A DNA stretch of 64,000 nt, from assembly GCF_023715505.1 (NCBI RefSeq), contig NZ_JAMBOH010000002.1, positions 310,001-374,000 on the forward strand, given 5' to 3'. Below, piece after piece: positions 18,948-26,834 of the stretch (positions are counted from its first letter, which is position 1; the number at the start of each line of letters is the position of its first letter). Origin of the DNA: Neobacillus cucumis (lineage in GTDB: Bacteria > Bacillota > Bacilli > Bacillales_B > DSM-18226). The position numbers and the translations under genes are program-made. The notes under the pieces are model-generated. The model made no database searches. It worked only from the letters and a program-made list of their open reading frames with translations, and was not told the origin of the DNA.

Positions 18948-19406
18948 TTAATTAAAATGTAGTTTTAACTTTCTATTCAAATAGTTTCGTAGAATACCTG
19001 ATAGGAAGGGAAAAGAAAGGATTAATTTCCCCCAGATTCTAACGATAAAATGATCTGCAGTGATCTTGAATTGTTTTTTTTGGACTGTTTCCAGTTTTCC
19101 AAGTATCCAATGTTCTTCAATCGGTTGGTCAAAACCAAGGTTTGTGTCTCCCTTTAGTAAAAATAACGATTGATTCTTTACGCTCGTAGTTCCAACAAAA
19201 CGATGAGCAATCAATTGACCTGTTTGTGAATAATATAGAATAACATCGCCTTTTTTTAATAATGAAGGTTTACATGGGACAAATCGACAGAGATTTCCCT
19301 TCTGGATATAAGGAAACATACTATTACCAGAAGCAGGGAGCTCCAGCCAGCCATCCTTATTTATGGCTTTTTTTAATAAAGTAAAAGTATGAATATCAAT
19401 CAGCAT
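18948..19406 (-). CDS. S26/S24-type signal-peptidase-like protein
   Basis: 152 residues. The N-terminal half shows the signal-peptidase nucleophile motif SGNSMFPYIQKGN (Ser29 expected), then KKGDVILYY and AHRFV, where His68 takes the place of the usual catalytic Lys, as in SipW/archaeal-type enzymes. A hydrophobic C-terminal segment could anchor it. It starts inside the PqqD-like gene (11-base overlap), so it belongs to the cassette. It is a likely maturation protease for the Gly/Asn-rich precursor, replacing the B2 protease of true lasso clusters. Confidence 0.75.
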   Translation of the reverse strand: MLIDIHTFTLLKKAINKDGWLELPASGNSMFPYIQKGNLCRFVPCKPSLLKKGDVILYYSQTGQLIAHRFVGTTSVKNQSLFLLKGDTNLGFDQPIEEHWILGKLETVQKKQFKITADHFIVRIWGKLILSFPFLSGILRNYLNRKLKLHFN

Positions 19407-19671
19407 ATTGAATCAACCCGTACAGAAGAAGATTCTCTATAAATTCTTCTATATCCTTTTTAACCTGGGTCGGGTTTTCCTGGATGGAAAACCTCTCAAT
19501 CAAGTTTTTTGAAAGTGTTTCAACCGTTTGAGCTTCCTTTAATTTTGACCAGCAGAATCCACCTACATTATTTAACTTCGTAATGGTAAACTCATCGGTA
19601 TTTAGAATAATAAATTCATCATCAAGTTCAGTTGTTTCATAATTTCCTTTTTGAATATATTGAGTCATCAT
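19396..19671 (-). CDS. PqqD-like RiPP recognition protein
   Basis: 91 residues with the PqqD fold pattern: EFIILNTDEFTITKLNNVGGFCWSKL, then QTVETLSKNLIERF and IEEFIENLLLYGLI. PqqD-like proteins (LasB1 in lasso clusters) bind the leader of a ribosomal precursor and present it to modifying enzymes. The ATG at 19671 has GGGAG 8 bases before it and lies just after the kinase gene's stop. It is paralogous in role to the protein at 58343-58645. Confidence 0.8.
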   Translation of the reverse strand: MMTQYIQKGNYETTELDDEFIILNTDEFTITKLNNVGGFCWSKLKEAQTVETLSKNLIERFSIQENPTQVKKDIEEFIENLLLYGLIQYAD

Positions 19672-20450
19672 GATATTAACTCCCAAAATGTGTTGTTTTT
19701 TTGAAAATGAAGCTCATAGGCTGGCACTTGCTTAACTAACTGTGTCATTAGCTTCATAATTGTTTTGACCTCATCTTGACTCTGCGGCCAAAAAAATACT
19801 TTATCCATTAAGTGAAGCAGGCCATCGGATTTTTCCAATCTGACTCGTTTATTTTGAAGCGCTTGGAAAAGGATTTGAATACTTGCTAATTCGACATTTC
19901 CCTTAAATGGTCCAGCATCTAGTTCGCTTCGGAATGGCGAATTAAATACGGAGACTTCATTAGAAGTTATTTTAACAAGTGAGGCTTCATCTGATAGAAG
20001 ATGCCTTGGATAAGAAAGTTTTGCTGCTGTTGATTTTCCTGCACCAGAATGCCCTGCAAATAAGTGGGCTTTGCCATGTTCAAGGACACATGAAGAATGG
20101 ATTAACAGACCCCAGTTGTGATGAACAATAAAAGAACTATACAAATTAGTTAAGGCGTGTTTTAACGCGAAGTCATCATAAACTGATATAGTTGCAGATT
20201 TATATTCTGAATCAACATCGATTAAATAATCCGCTCTGGAGTAGATGACTCTATTATTCTTTTTGGTGATTTCCACTTCATAATCTTGGAAAGGAACACC
20301 GTAACCATCTTTAATTTTAATAATTAGATCGACGGTTTGATTTTCATCATCCTCGAAAACATAGAAATTTTGTAACATTTTATATATACTGCCTGATTTA
20401 GATACTATACGAATCAAATGGTCGCCTATTTTTGTTTGAATTACTCTCAT
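19668..20450 (-). CDS. HPr-kinase-like protein of the left RiPP-like cassette
   Basis: 260 residues with an HPr-kinase-type C-terminal half: LIHSSCVLEHGKAHLFAG, P-loop GHSGAGKST (133-141) and HLLSDEASLV. Related proteins in paeninodin-type lasso clusters phosphorylate the precursor peptide. The N-terminal 100 residues are divergent. It follows the precursor gene and overlaps the PqqD-like gene. Kinase activity and target are inferred from family and context; the paralogue at 58642-59574 conserves the second Asp (LLTDDI) whereas this one reads LLSDEA. Confidence 0.75.
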   Translation of the reverse strand: MRVIQTKIGDHLIRIVSKSGSIYKMLQNFYVFEDDENQTVDLIIKIKDGYGVPFQDYEVEITKKNNRVIYSRADYLIDVDSEYKSATISVYDDFALKHALTNLYSSFIVHHNWGLLIHSSCVLEHGKAHLFAGHSGAGKSTAAKLSYPRHLLSDEASLVKITSNEVSVFNSPFRSELDAGPFKGNVELASIQILFQALQNKRVRLEKSDGLLHLMDKVFFWPQSQDEVKTIMKLMTQLVKQVPAYELHFQKNNTFWELIS

Positions 20451-20489
20451 ATTGGGCTCCTAATAATAAGATCCTTTATTGATAGAAGG

Positions 20490-20521
20490 GAAGTAAGATG
20501 AATATTCACCTATCTTCCCAC
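20490..20521 (-). other. Stem-loop between precursor and kinase-like gene
   Basis: GGGAAG at the left pairs with CTTCCC at the right around an inner TGAATATTCA dyad, 10 bases after the precursor stop. It lacks a clear T run, so it may stabilise the precursor mRNA or attenuate downstream genes. Confidence 0.35.
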
Positions 20522-20530
20522 CTTAGTCAA

Positions 20531-20791
20531 TTAAGGGTTAACATTTGGATTGCATTGACCGACACCAATATTTCCATTGCCGTTGCCATTACCGTTATTA
20601 TTTCCATTTCCAGCGGTTCCAGCTCCGCATGGCTGTGGGTTTGGATTTGTTTCTGCAGGAAACTTTATCCCTCCATTTCCATCGGAATCTGGACTTTTCC
20701 CTTTTCCGGGATTCCAGCTATGTCTGGTTTCAAACTGGAGTGGTTGGTGGCTTAAAACCAATGGTTTCTTATAAGCCTTTTCAGCAATCAT
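20531..20791 (-). CDS. Gly/Asn-rich RiPP-like precursor peptide, 86 residues
   Basis: The ATG at 20791 follows a perfect AAGGAGGTGA. The first 30 residues look like a leader: AYKKPLVLSHQPLQFETRHS, with a YxxP element as in lasso leaders read by PqqD-like proteins. The rest is rich in Gly, Asn and Pro, with a GN repeat at about 61-78 and two Cys (C55 in PQPCGAG, C80 in GQCNPN). There are no membrane segments or secretion signal. It heads an operon with HPr-kinase-like, PqqD-like, S26-type, ABC and nucleotidyltransferase genes and has two SinR-type boxes upstream. I know no characterised product of this type. No lasso cyclase or B2 protease is present here, so the modification is undefined. Confidence 0.75.
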   Translation of the reverse strand: MIAEKAYKKPLVLSHQPLQFETRHSWNPGKGKSPDSDGNGGIKFPAETNPNPQPCGAGTAGNGNNNGNGNGNGNIGVGQCNPNVNP

Positions 20792-20816
20792 AAAAATCAC
20801 CTCCTTATCAATACTT

Positions 20817-20832
20817 GTTCTTTATATTGAAC
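20817..20832. promoter_or_regulatory. SinR-type box before the left RiPP-like precursor
   Basis: GTTCTTTATATTGAAC has the GTTC-N8-GAAC form and lies 26 bases before the precursor start, downstream of or overlapping the promoter. Confidence 0.6.
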
Positions 20833-20918
20833 ATTCAATCAAAAAATAAACCTTTACTTTAAAGTAATAGGCTAGTCATAGTCTTATTAATATACAAATT
20901 AAATATAACGTAAAATAT

Positions 20919-20934
20919 ATTCTTTTTAAAGAAC
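20919..20934. promoter_or_regulatory. Imperfect SinR-type box, distal site of the same promoter
   Basis: ATTCTTTTTAAAGAAC differs from the box form at one base. It lies 102 bases upstream of the proximal box and is followed on the minus strand by a TTTACG/TATTAA promoter candidate. Confidence 0.5.
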
Positions 20935-20994
20935 AACAATTCGACAATATCTTCATTTTCCATCCTTAGTACAGTTAAAATCAAACCGTATCCC

Positions 20995-21879
20995 TTATTT
21001 ATCTATAGCTTTAACGGTAATATATTTATTTAGGATAATACCAAATGGTAATGCGGCAATTGTCAGTAGTTTTTTAGGTGATTGCCTTAAAATACTTTTG
21101 CTTTTGGCAAAGATGCAACAAGATACATAATGGATTGCCTGCTTAAATTTGAATAACATTGGAGTGTCTGGCAGTTTCATCATTTCCATTCGATAAAATC
21201 TAAAACCATTTGGACTATTTTTATATTGTTTTAATATATTCTTCGATGATCCATCAGGTAGATACTCCACACAACAAAGCGCTTCATTCATTAATAGTAG
21301 TTCATATTCCTGGTCTAGCATGTAATATTTATATGAGAGAGGAACTAACTTTTCGTTAGGATAAAGGGGATAAGGATATTTCTTAGTTATTTTCGTTTGA
21401 TAAACCAGCTTTTTATCCCCTTTGACTCCGTATTTATTATATAGATTAAATAGTGTCGAGGTTTTAATATCCTTTGGCAGTTCCGTCCCTATTATTTCCC
21501 CACTGGTATTGCAATCAAGGCCAACAATACCACCTATTTGCTCATCACCATTTTCTTTCCAGAAAGTCACTATTTTTTCAACTGCATTGTCTGGCATATA
21601 ATCATCACTATCGATACAAACATTTAATTCTGTATCAATCATACGATAGGCAGTATTATGAGCTCCATGCATCCCTTGGTTTTCTTGGCGATAATATCTA
21701 ATTGAAATAACTTTGTCCTCTATCCACCCCTGAACTAATTCTTCTGTATTATCAGAAGAACCATCATCGATAATTAACCAAATAAAATCCTTATTTGATT
21801 GTTCTTTAAGGCTTTCATATAATTTATGAAGTGTATATGCCCTATTAAATGTTGGGGTAAATATCGTTAATATTGGCAT
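20995..21879 (-). CDS. Family 2 glycosyltransferase
   Basis: 294 residues with a GT-A fold start (LTIFTPTFNRAYTLHKLYESL), DDGSSDNTEELV and the metal-binding ELNVCIDSDDYMPDN. It should transfer a nucleotide-activated sugar to the lipid-linked repeat unit at the cytoplasmic membrane. It is the last gene of the five-gene GalNAcA/glycosyltransferase operon (20995-26487), with short spacings throughout. Confidence 0.85.
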   Translation of the reverse strand: MPILTIFTPTFNRAYTLHKLYESLKEQSNKDFIWLIIDDGSSDNTEELVQGWIEDKVISIRYYRQENQGMHGAHNTAYRMIDTELNVCIDSDDYMPDNAVEKIVTFWKENGDEQIGGIVGLDCNTSGEIIGTELPKDIKTSTLFNLYNKYGVKGDKKLVYQTKITKKYPYPLYPNEKLVPLSYKYYMLDQEYELLLMNEALCCVEYLPDGSSKNILKQYKNSPNGFRFYRMEMMKLPDTPMLFKFKQAIHYVSCCIFAKSKSILRQSPKKLLTIAALPFGIILNKYITVKAIDK

Positions 21880-21885
21880 GAATTA

Positions 21886-22992
21886 TTACCTCGCATTTGA
21901 TAAGTAAAAATCTTGCAGCCATTCTGCTGCAATTTTTATATCATATCCTTTTTCTCTTAGCATTTTGAGTTTGGAAGTATTATTTATTTTTTTCGACTCA
22001 ATTTTATCTAGTTCATTAACCCACAAATCTTTATTTGTTAGGTTTAAAAACTTGATTAAGCCTAAACCCAAGTCAACCTCATTAGTGATCTGATCTGAAA
22101 TTAAACAAGGTTTTCCTGCTGCTTGTGCTTCGATAAGTGTTACTGGTAAACCTTCATGTAACGATGGGAATAAAAAAATGTCAAAGGCCTGAAGTATTTG
22201 ATGAATATCACTTCTAACTCCTAGGAACCTTACCTTGTCTTGTATATTTAACTCTTTAACTCTTTTTTCGATTTCCTTTCGTAATACCCCGTCACCACAT
22301 AATAATAAGACTGAATTAGGTTTTCTCTTTACTAAATCAGCGAATACTTCAACTAAGAACTTATGATTTTTCTGCTTATTGAATCTGCCAATATGCCCAA
22401 TTACTAGTTGGTCGCTAATCCCTAATTCTTTCCTTTTCAACATTCTAACCTCAGATGAGTAAGCAAACTTTTCAGGTTCTATTCCATTGTTAAGTAATTT
22501 AGCTTGATCAGATTTATTGCCAAATAACCACTTAGCAGCGGCTTGGGAACAGGCAAAGGTATAATCAGAATTAGCAGGAATAAATAATCCTGAGTACCAT
22601 TTATATCCCTTGGTAAGAAACCCACCTTCAGCATTAGTATTATGACTGTGTGAAATACAACACTTTACTCCACATTTCTTTGCAGCCCTAACTACGATTC
22701 CACTCATCTGATTTAGATGAGAATGCACTATTAAATAATCACTATGTTTGGTGAAGAAATCTTTAAGGGATTTAATATAACCAAAATGTCCGACTTCGTT
22801 AATATATGGAATTCGATGTATTGTGCCTCCTAGTTCCTTGATTTCACTATCAAATACACCTTCTCTGCATGTTAGAAAATCGAATTGAACTTTTGAACGG
22901 TCGATATTCCGATATAGATTCATAATTAGTGTTTCGGCACCGCCTCTATTCATGTTAACTACAACATGGAGAATTCTAATTGGCTTACTCAT
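21886..22992 (-). CDS. Family 4 glycosyltransferase (EpsF-like)
   Basis: 368 residues with a GT-B fold: the N-terminus ILHVVVNMNRGGAETLIMNLYRNID is the typical opening of EpsF/CapM-type enzymes, and the C-terminal donor domain shows IGHIGRFNKQKNHKFLVEVF and PSLHEGLPVTLIEAQAAGKP. It probably adds a hexose or HexNAc to the EPS repeat. It lies in the operon with the WbpO/WbpP-like genes. Confidence 0.85.
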   Translation of the reverse strand: MSKPIRILHVVVNMNRGGAETLIMNLYRNIDRSKVQFDFLTCREGVFDSEIKELGGTIHRIPYINEVGHFGYIKSLKDFFTKHSDYLIVHSHLNQMSGIVVRAAKKCGVKCCISHSHNTNAEGGFLTKGYKWYSGLFIPANSDYTFACSQAAAKWLFGNKSDQAKLLNNGIEPEKFAYSSEVRMLKRKELGISDQLVIGHIGRFNKQKNHKFLVEVFADLVKRKPNSVLLLCGDGVLRKEIEKRVKELNIQDKVRFLGVRSDIHQILQAFDIFLFPSLHEGLPVTLIEAQAAGKPCLISDQITNEVDLGLGLIKFLNLTNKDLWVNELDKIESKKINNTSKLKMLREKGYDIKIAAEWLQDFYLSNAR

Positions 22993-23006
22993 TCACTCCA
23001 CTCCTA

Positions 23007-24005
23007 CTAGATACTGGCACCTGTTCTAGCACCCAGATTGTTCTTATACCATTCTATAGCTTCTTCAATCCCCCGCTCAAAACTCCATTCTGGTTCATAC
23101 CCCAGCATCTCAATCGCTTTTGAGATATCAGCATTACTATGCTTAATATCTCCTTTTCTATCAGGACCAAATGTTGGTTGAATATCCTTTCCTAATGCAT
23201 TTAATAAGTGAGTATAGATATCAATTAAAAACTCTCTTCCACCAAAGGCGATATTAAAAGCCTGTCCAGCAGCTTCACTAGTTGCATTACATGCCTTTAA
23301 ATTAGCCTCAATTACATTTTCAATATATGTAAAGTCCCTGCTTTGCATCCCATCTCCATTAATAGTCGGACTTTCATCATTTAGTAGTTGTTTAATAAAT
23401 TTCGGTATAACAGCTGCATAAGCTCCATTAGGGTCCTGTCTTCTCCCAAATACGTTGAAATAACGTAAACCATATGTATCGAGTCCGTATAATTTGGTAA
23501 ATAACTTTCCGTATTCTTCATCTACCTTTTTGGTCAGTGCATAAGGAGATAACAAATTGCCTTCCCGGCCTTCTTTTTTAGGTAGATTAGGTTCATCACC
23601 ATATACAGATGAACTTGAAGCATATACAAATTTCTTAACGCCATTCTGCCTGGCAGCCTCCATCATATTTAAAGTGCCTTTAATATTAATTTCTTCATAC
23701 ACTAATGGCATTTCAATACTTCGTGGGACACTTCCCCATGCTGCTTGGTGAAGAACATAGTCTATACCTTCACATGAACTTATGCATGTTTCTAGGTTAC
23801 AAATATCCCCTTCTAAAAATTCATAGTTGGGGTGATTTAAAAATTGCTCTACATTTTCTTTTTTTCCCGTGGAATAGTTATCGAGCCCTCTAACTTGATA
23901 ACCAAAATTCAATATAGCCTCGACTAAATTGGATCCGATAAATCCAGCCGCTCCTGTAACTAAAAATCTTGATCCCTCTGGAAATTTAATATTTTGATAT
24001 CCCAC
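23007..24005 (-). CDS. UDP-GlcNAc 4-epimerase, WbpP/TviC type
   Basis: An extended SDR enzyme of about 332 residues with Rossmann motif VTGAAGFIGSN and the catalytic YALTK in SPYALTKKVDEEYGKLF. The sequence around GLRYFNVFGRRQDPNGAYAAVIPKF is typical of the WbpP/TviC group, which interconverts UDP-GlcNAc and UDP-GalNAc. The open frame overlaps the upstream gene; the GTG at 24005 behind GGAGG (7-base spacing) is the natural start. Together with the dehydrogenase it should supply UDP-GalNAcA, as in the Vi antigen and Pseudomonas O6 pathways. Confidence 0.85.
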   Translation of the reverse strand: MGYQNIKFPEGSRFLVTGAAGFIGSNLVEAILNFGYQVRGLDNYSTGKKENVEQFLNHPNYEFLEGDICNLETCISSCEGIDYVLHQAAWGSVPRSIEMPLVYEEINIKGTLNMMEAARQNGVKKFVYASSSSVYGDEPNLPKKEGREGNLLSPYALTKKVDEEYGKLFTKLYGLDTYGLRYFNVFGRRQDPNGAYAAVIPKFIKQLLNDESPTINGDGMQSRDFTYIENVIEANLKACNATSEAAGQAFNIAFGGREFLIDIYTHLLNALGKDIQPTFGPDRKGDIKHSNADISKAIEMLGYEPEWSFERGIEEAIEWYKNNLGARTGASI

Positions 24006-24006
24006 T

Positions 24007-25389
24007 TTATAACCTCCAATAAATAAAGCCAGCATTCTCTGCTTCTGTTCGATTAAATACTCCCTTAATATCCATTAATACATTACTTCCAACTACTGTA
24101 TTAAACTCAGATGTGGCAGCTACTTCATTCATAGCTTCAGAATGAATAAACGTTTGCCCTGACGATCTAAACATTCTTTTTACATCATCTAATTTAATAG
24201 ATTTAAATTCTTCATGCGGTACCGCAAATATCACGGCGTCCATCTCTTTGATTTCATGTGCCTCACATGGATTAATTCTGTATTCATGCCAAAGATCGTC
24301 TTTATCTGCCAGAGGATCCACTACTTTTACTTCAACACCGTACTCTTCTAATTCCTTGATTACATCTACTACTTTTGTATTCCGGACATCTGGACAGTTC
24401 TCCTTAAAGGTAACTCCGAAGATCGCCACTCTTGAACCATTAATTTGTTTATTTGCCTTAATCATTTTCTTTACAATACTTTCAGCAACATACTTACCCA
24501 TATCATCATTTATTTTTCTTCCTGATAGGATAATTTGAGAATAATAGCCCATTTGTTCCGCTTTATATGTAAGATAGTATGGATCTACACCAATACAGTG
24601 ACCCCCGACAAGACCCGGTGAAAATTTAAGAAAGTTCCATTTGGTTCCTGCTGCCTCTAGCACAGAACTTGTATCAATTCCCATTTTATTAAAAATAATG
24701 GAAAGTTCATTCATAAATGCAATATTAATATCCCGTTGAGAATTTTCAATAACCTTAGCTGCTTCAGCTACTTTAATACTCTCTGCTCTATAAACTCCAG
24801 CCTCTACAACTAATTCATATACTTTGGCCACAATTTCAAGTGTCTCATTATCCATACCAGAAACAACTTTTATAATTGTTTCTAATCGGTGTTCTTGATC
24901 CCCAGGATTAATTCTTTCCGGAGAATAGCCAACTTTAAAATCAACTCCACACTTTAACCCGGATTCTTTTTCCAAAATCGGAACACAAATCTCCTCTGTT
25001 ACTCCTGGATAAACAGTGGATTCAAAGACAACAATCGAACCTTTGGTTAAGTTTCTACCGAGAGTTCTGCTTGCTGATTCAACTGGTGTTAAATCGGGTG
25101 TCCGGTCTTCTTTTACCGGTGTTGGTACTGCTACAATATGAAACTTTGCTTCCCGAAGCCTTTTTTCATCGGAAGTAAACTCAACTGTGGTATTTTTAAT
25201 TACTTCGTTTCCTACTTCTTTTGTGGGATCAATACCATTCTTATATAGATTGATTTTATCTTTATTCACATCAAATCCTATTACATCCACTTTTTTAGCA
25301 AAGGAAACAGCAATCGGCATCCCAACATAACCAAGTCCAACTAATGATATTTTTTCTTCTCTATTAACAATCCTTTGATATAAATTCAT
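24007..25389 (-). CDS. UDP-HexNAc 6-dehydrogenase, WbpO/TviB type
   Basis: 460 residues. The order is NAD-binding N-terminal domain (SLVGLGYVGMPIAVSFAKK), central domain and UDP-binding C-terminal domain. The catalytic Cys lies in GGHCIGVDPYYLTYKA, and VFESTVYPGVTEE is typical of the family. The similarity pattern is to WbpO/TviB enzymes, which oxidise UDP-GalNAc or UDP-GlcNAc to the uronic acid, rather than to UDP-glucose dehydrogenases. It sits directly before the matching epimerase. Product UDP-GalNAcA is inferred from the pair. Confidence 0.87.
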   Translation of the reverse strand: MNLYQRIVNREEKISLVGLGYVGMPIAVSFAKKVDVIGFDVNKDKINLYKNGIDPTKEVGNEVIKNTTVEFTSDEKRLREAKFHIVAVPTPVKEDRTPDLTPVESASRTLGRNLTKGSIVVFESTVYPGVTEEICVPILEKESGLKCGVDFKVGYSPERINPGDQEHRLETIIKVVSGMDNETLEIVAKVYELVVEAGVYRAESIKVAEAAKVIENSQRDINIAFMNELSIIFNKMGIDTSSVLEAAGTKWNFLKFSPGLVGGHCIGVDPYYLTYKAEQMGYYSQIILSGRKINDDMGKYVAESIVKKMIKANKQINGSRVAIFGVTFKENCPDVRNTKVVDVIKELEEYGVEVKVVDPLADKDDLWHEYRINPCEAHEIKEMDAVIFAVPHEEFKSIKLDDVKRMFRSSGQTFIHSEAMNEVAATSEFNTVVGSNVLMDIKGVFNRTEAENAGFIYWRL

Positions 25390-25392
25390 TAT

Positions 25393-26487
25393 TTATCCCC
25401 CTAACACATTGTTAATTTCATCTATATATGCTTTAATCACAATTTTGCGGTCATATTCCTTTTCCATCTTTTTACGTCCGGCGATGCCCATGGCCTTTTT
25501 CTGATTATATGGCAGATTAATAAACTTAATAATTGCTTCAACTAAACTATCAACGTTCCTTACTTCAAAACCCAAACCACTTACATCTTCATCAAATGTT
25601 TCTCTACAGCCAGGTACTCTTGAAGCCAACACTGGACGGCCAGAAGAGGCGGATTCGAGCAGTACATTAGCTGTGCCCTCATGATAAGAAGGAAGGATTG
25701 TGGCATGAGATTTTTTAATAAATGAATGGATATCCTTTTGTTGACCGTGATAATTAATAATGCCCAATTTACTTAACTCAACTAATTGTTCATGGTAGTT
25801 TTCTTCGCAGCTGCCAACTAAGTCAAATTGTGTGTTTGGAAATTTATTTTTGACGGTCTTTGCTGCGTGTAGTAGTTCTTCTATCCCCTTTGCTTTCATT
25901 ATTCGTCCAATAAAAAGGAAATTGTTCCTTTCTTGATCCTCAGGAAATTCCTCAAGAGGATGATGTTCCAAATTTACACCCGAGCCAGGGATTAGCTTTG
26001 TCTTACTACTTATAATATTTTGACTTCGAAAGAACTTTAAATTCGTTTCATTTTGAAAAAACAGACAAGATGCTTTTTTTAATCCCAACTTATAAAGGTA
26101 TAAGGTGATTTTTTGAATGACACCATTATTTTCAAGGGATGTACCCAACCCAGTTATGTTTGTAATATACGGTGTGTTTGTTACTCTACATGCCAGACCA
26201 CCATATACATTGGGTTTAATTGTATAGGTTAAAACAACATCCGGCTTAATTTTTCTAATAATGCTTATGTAATGAAACAAAAGCTTTACATCTTTAATTG
26301 GATTGGTCCCACGACGTTCCAACTGAGAATCTACGAATTTACATCCCAAACTTTTTAGTTTTGGAACATATTCATCATTCGGTAACGAAATATAAACTTC
26401 TTTTTTTTGATTTATTAGTTCGCCTAATAATTCTTTTCTGAAGTTATACAACCCCATACCGAAGTTAGCTAAAACAAGAATTTTCAT
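25393..26487 (-). CDS. Family 4 glycosyltransferase, PglA-like
   Basis: 364 residues, GT-B fold. The opening ILVLANFGMGLYNFRKELL and the segments TNITGLGTSLENNGVIQK, LFIGRIMKAKGIEELL and PSYHEGTANVLLESASSGRP resemble PglA/CapM-type transferases. PglA adds GalNAc to lipid-linked bacillosamine in Campylobacter. Here bacillosamine genes (epsC, L, M, N) and a UDP-GalNAc-forming epimerase are both present, so that role is plausible, though not proven. It is the first gene of its operon, behind two SinR-type boxes. Confidence 0.8.
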   Translation of the reverse strand: MKILVLANFGMGLYNFRKELLGELINQKKEVYISLPNDEYVPKLKSLGCKFVDSQLERRGTNPIKDVKLLFHYISIIRKIKPDVVLTYTIKPNVYGGLACRVTNTPYITNITGLGTSLENNGVIQKITLYLYKLGLKKASCLFFQNETNLKFFRSQNIISSKTKLIPGSGVNLEHHPLEEFPEDQERNNFLFIGRIMKAKGIEELLHAAKTVKNKFPNTQFDLVGSCEENYHEQLVELSKLGIINYHGQQKDIHSFIKKSHATILPSYHEGTANVLLESASSGRPVLASRVPGCRETFDEDVSGLGFEVRNVDSLVEAIIKFINLPYNQKKAMGIAGRKKMEKEYDRKIVIKAYIDEINNVLGG

Positions 26488-26575
26488 TATTAGAACTCCC
26501 TATCCAAAAGCCAACATAAGGTCGGCGACTATAAATATCAACTTCTGTCAATGCAAACAACATCCTCTTTTTATC

Positions 26576-26591
26576 GTTCATTAAATAGAAC
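26576..26591. promoter_or_regulatory. SinR-type box, proximal site of the GalNAcA operon
   Basis: GTTCATTAAATAGAAC, 89 bases before the first start codon and downstream of the likely -10 (TATAAT, preceded by TTGCGC with a 16-base spacer). Confidence 0.65.
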
Positions 26592-26690
26592 GTTAAATTT
26601 AAAAAAATCGAGAGGCCTTTATTCTTTAACGCAAGTTCCTCCCTAATTTCTATAAATTATATAAAATTTATTAAATTGCGCAAAATGCAG

Positions 26691-26706
26691 GTTCTTTATT
26701 AAGAAC
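26691..26706. promoter_or_regulatory. SinR-type box, distal site of the GalNAcA operon
   Basis: GTTCTTTATTAAGAAC is a nearly perfect dyad just upstream of the -35 region, 115 bases from the proximal box. It closely matches the B. subtilis eps operator core GTTCTCTAAAGAGAAC. Confidence 0.7.
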
Positions 26707-26781
26707 ATTGATATGAATATCATATTACCTTAAGGAAATATAGTCAACTCTAATTTTATGACTTATATTTTTTTTTCTAAT

Positions 26782-26805
26782 AAAAAAAGGCCTATAATCA
26801 GCCCT
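26782..26805 (-). terminator. Probable terminator after the sialidase-like gene
   Basis: On the minus strand AGGGCT pairs with AGGCCT with one mismatch and is followed by seven T residues, 30 bases past the stop codon. Confidence 0.5.
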
Positions 26806-26834
26806 CTAAATCATCGCTTTATTTCTGATATTCT

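Noticed and set aside
20572..20612. Short tandem repeat (CCATTGCCGTTG-like) as a possible CRISPR or VNTR
   Set aside because: It is only the coding repeat for Gly-Asn in the precursor; there are no spacers.
20545..20793. Plus-strand open frames opposite the Gly/Asn-rich precursor
   Set aside because: They arise from the GN codon repeat of the minus-strand gene, have no ribosome site, and the minus frame has a perfect AAGGAGGTGA and a convincing operon.
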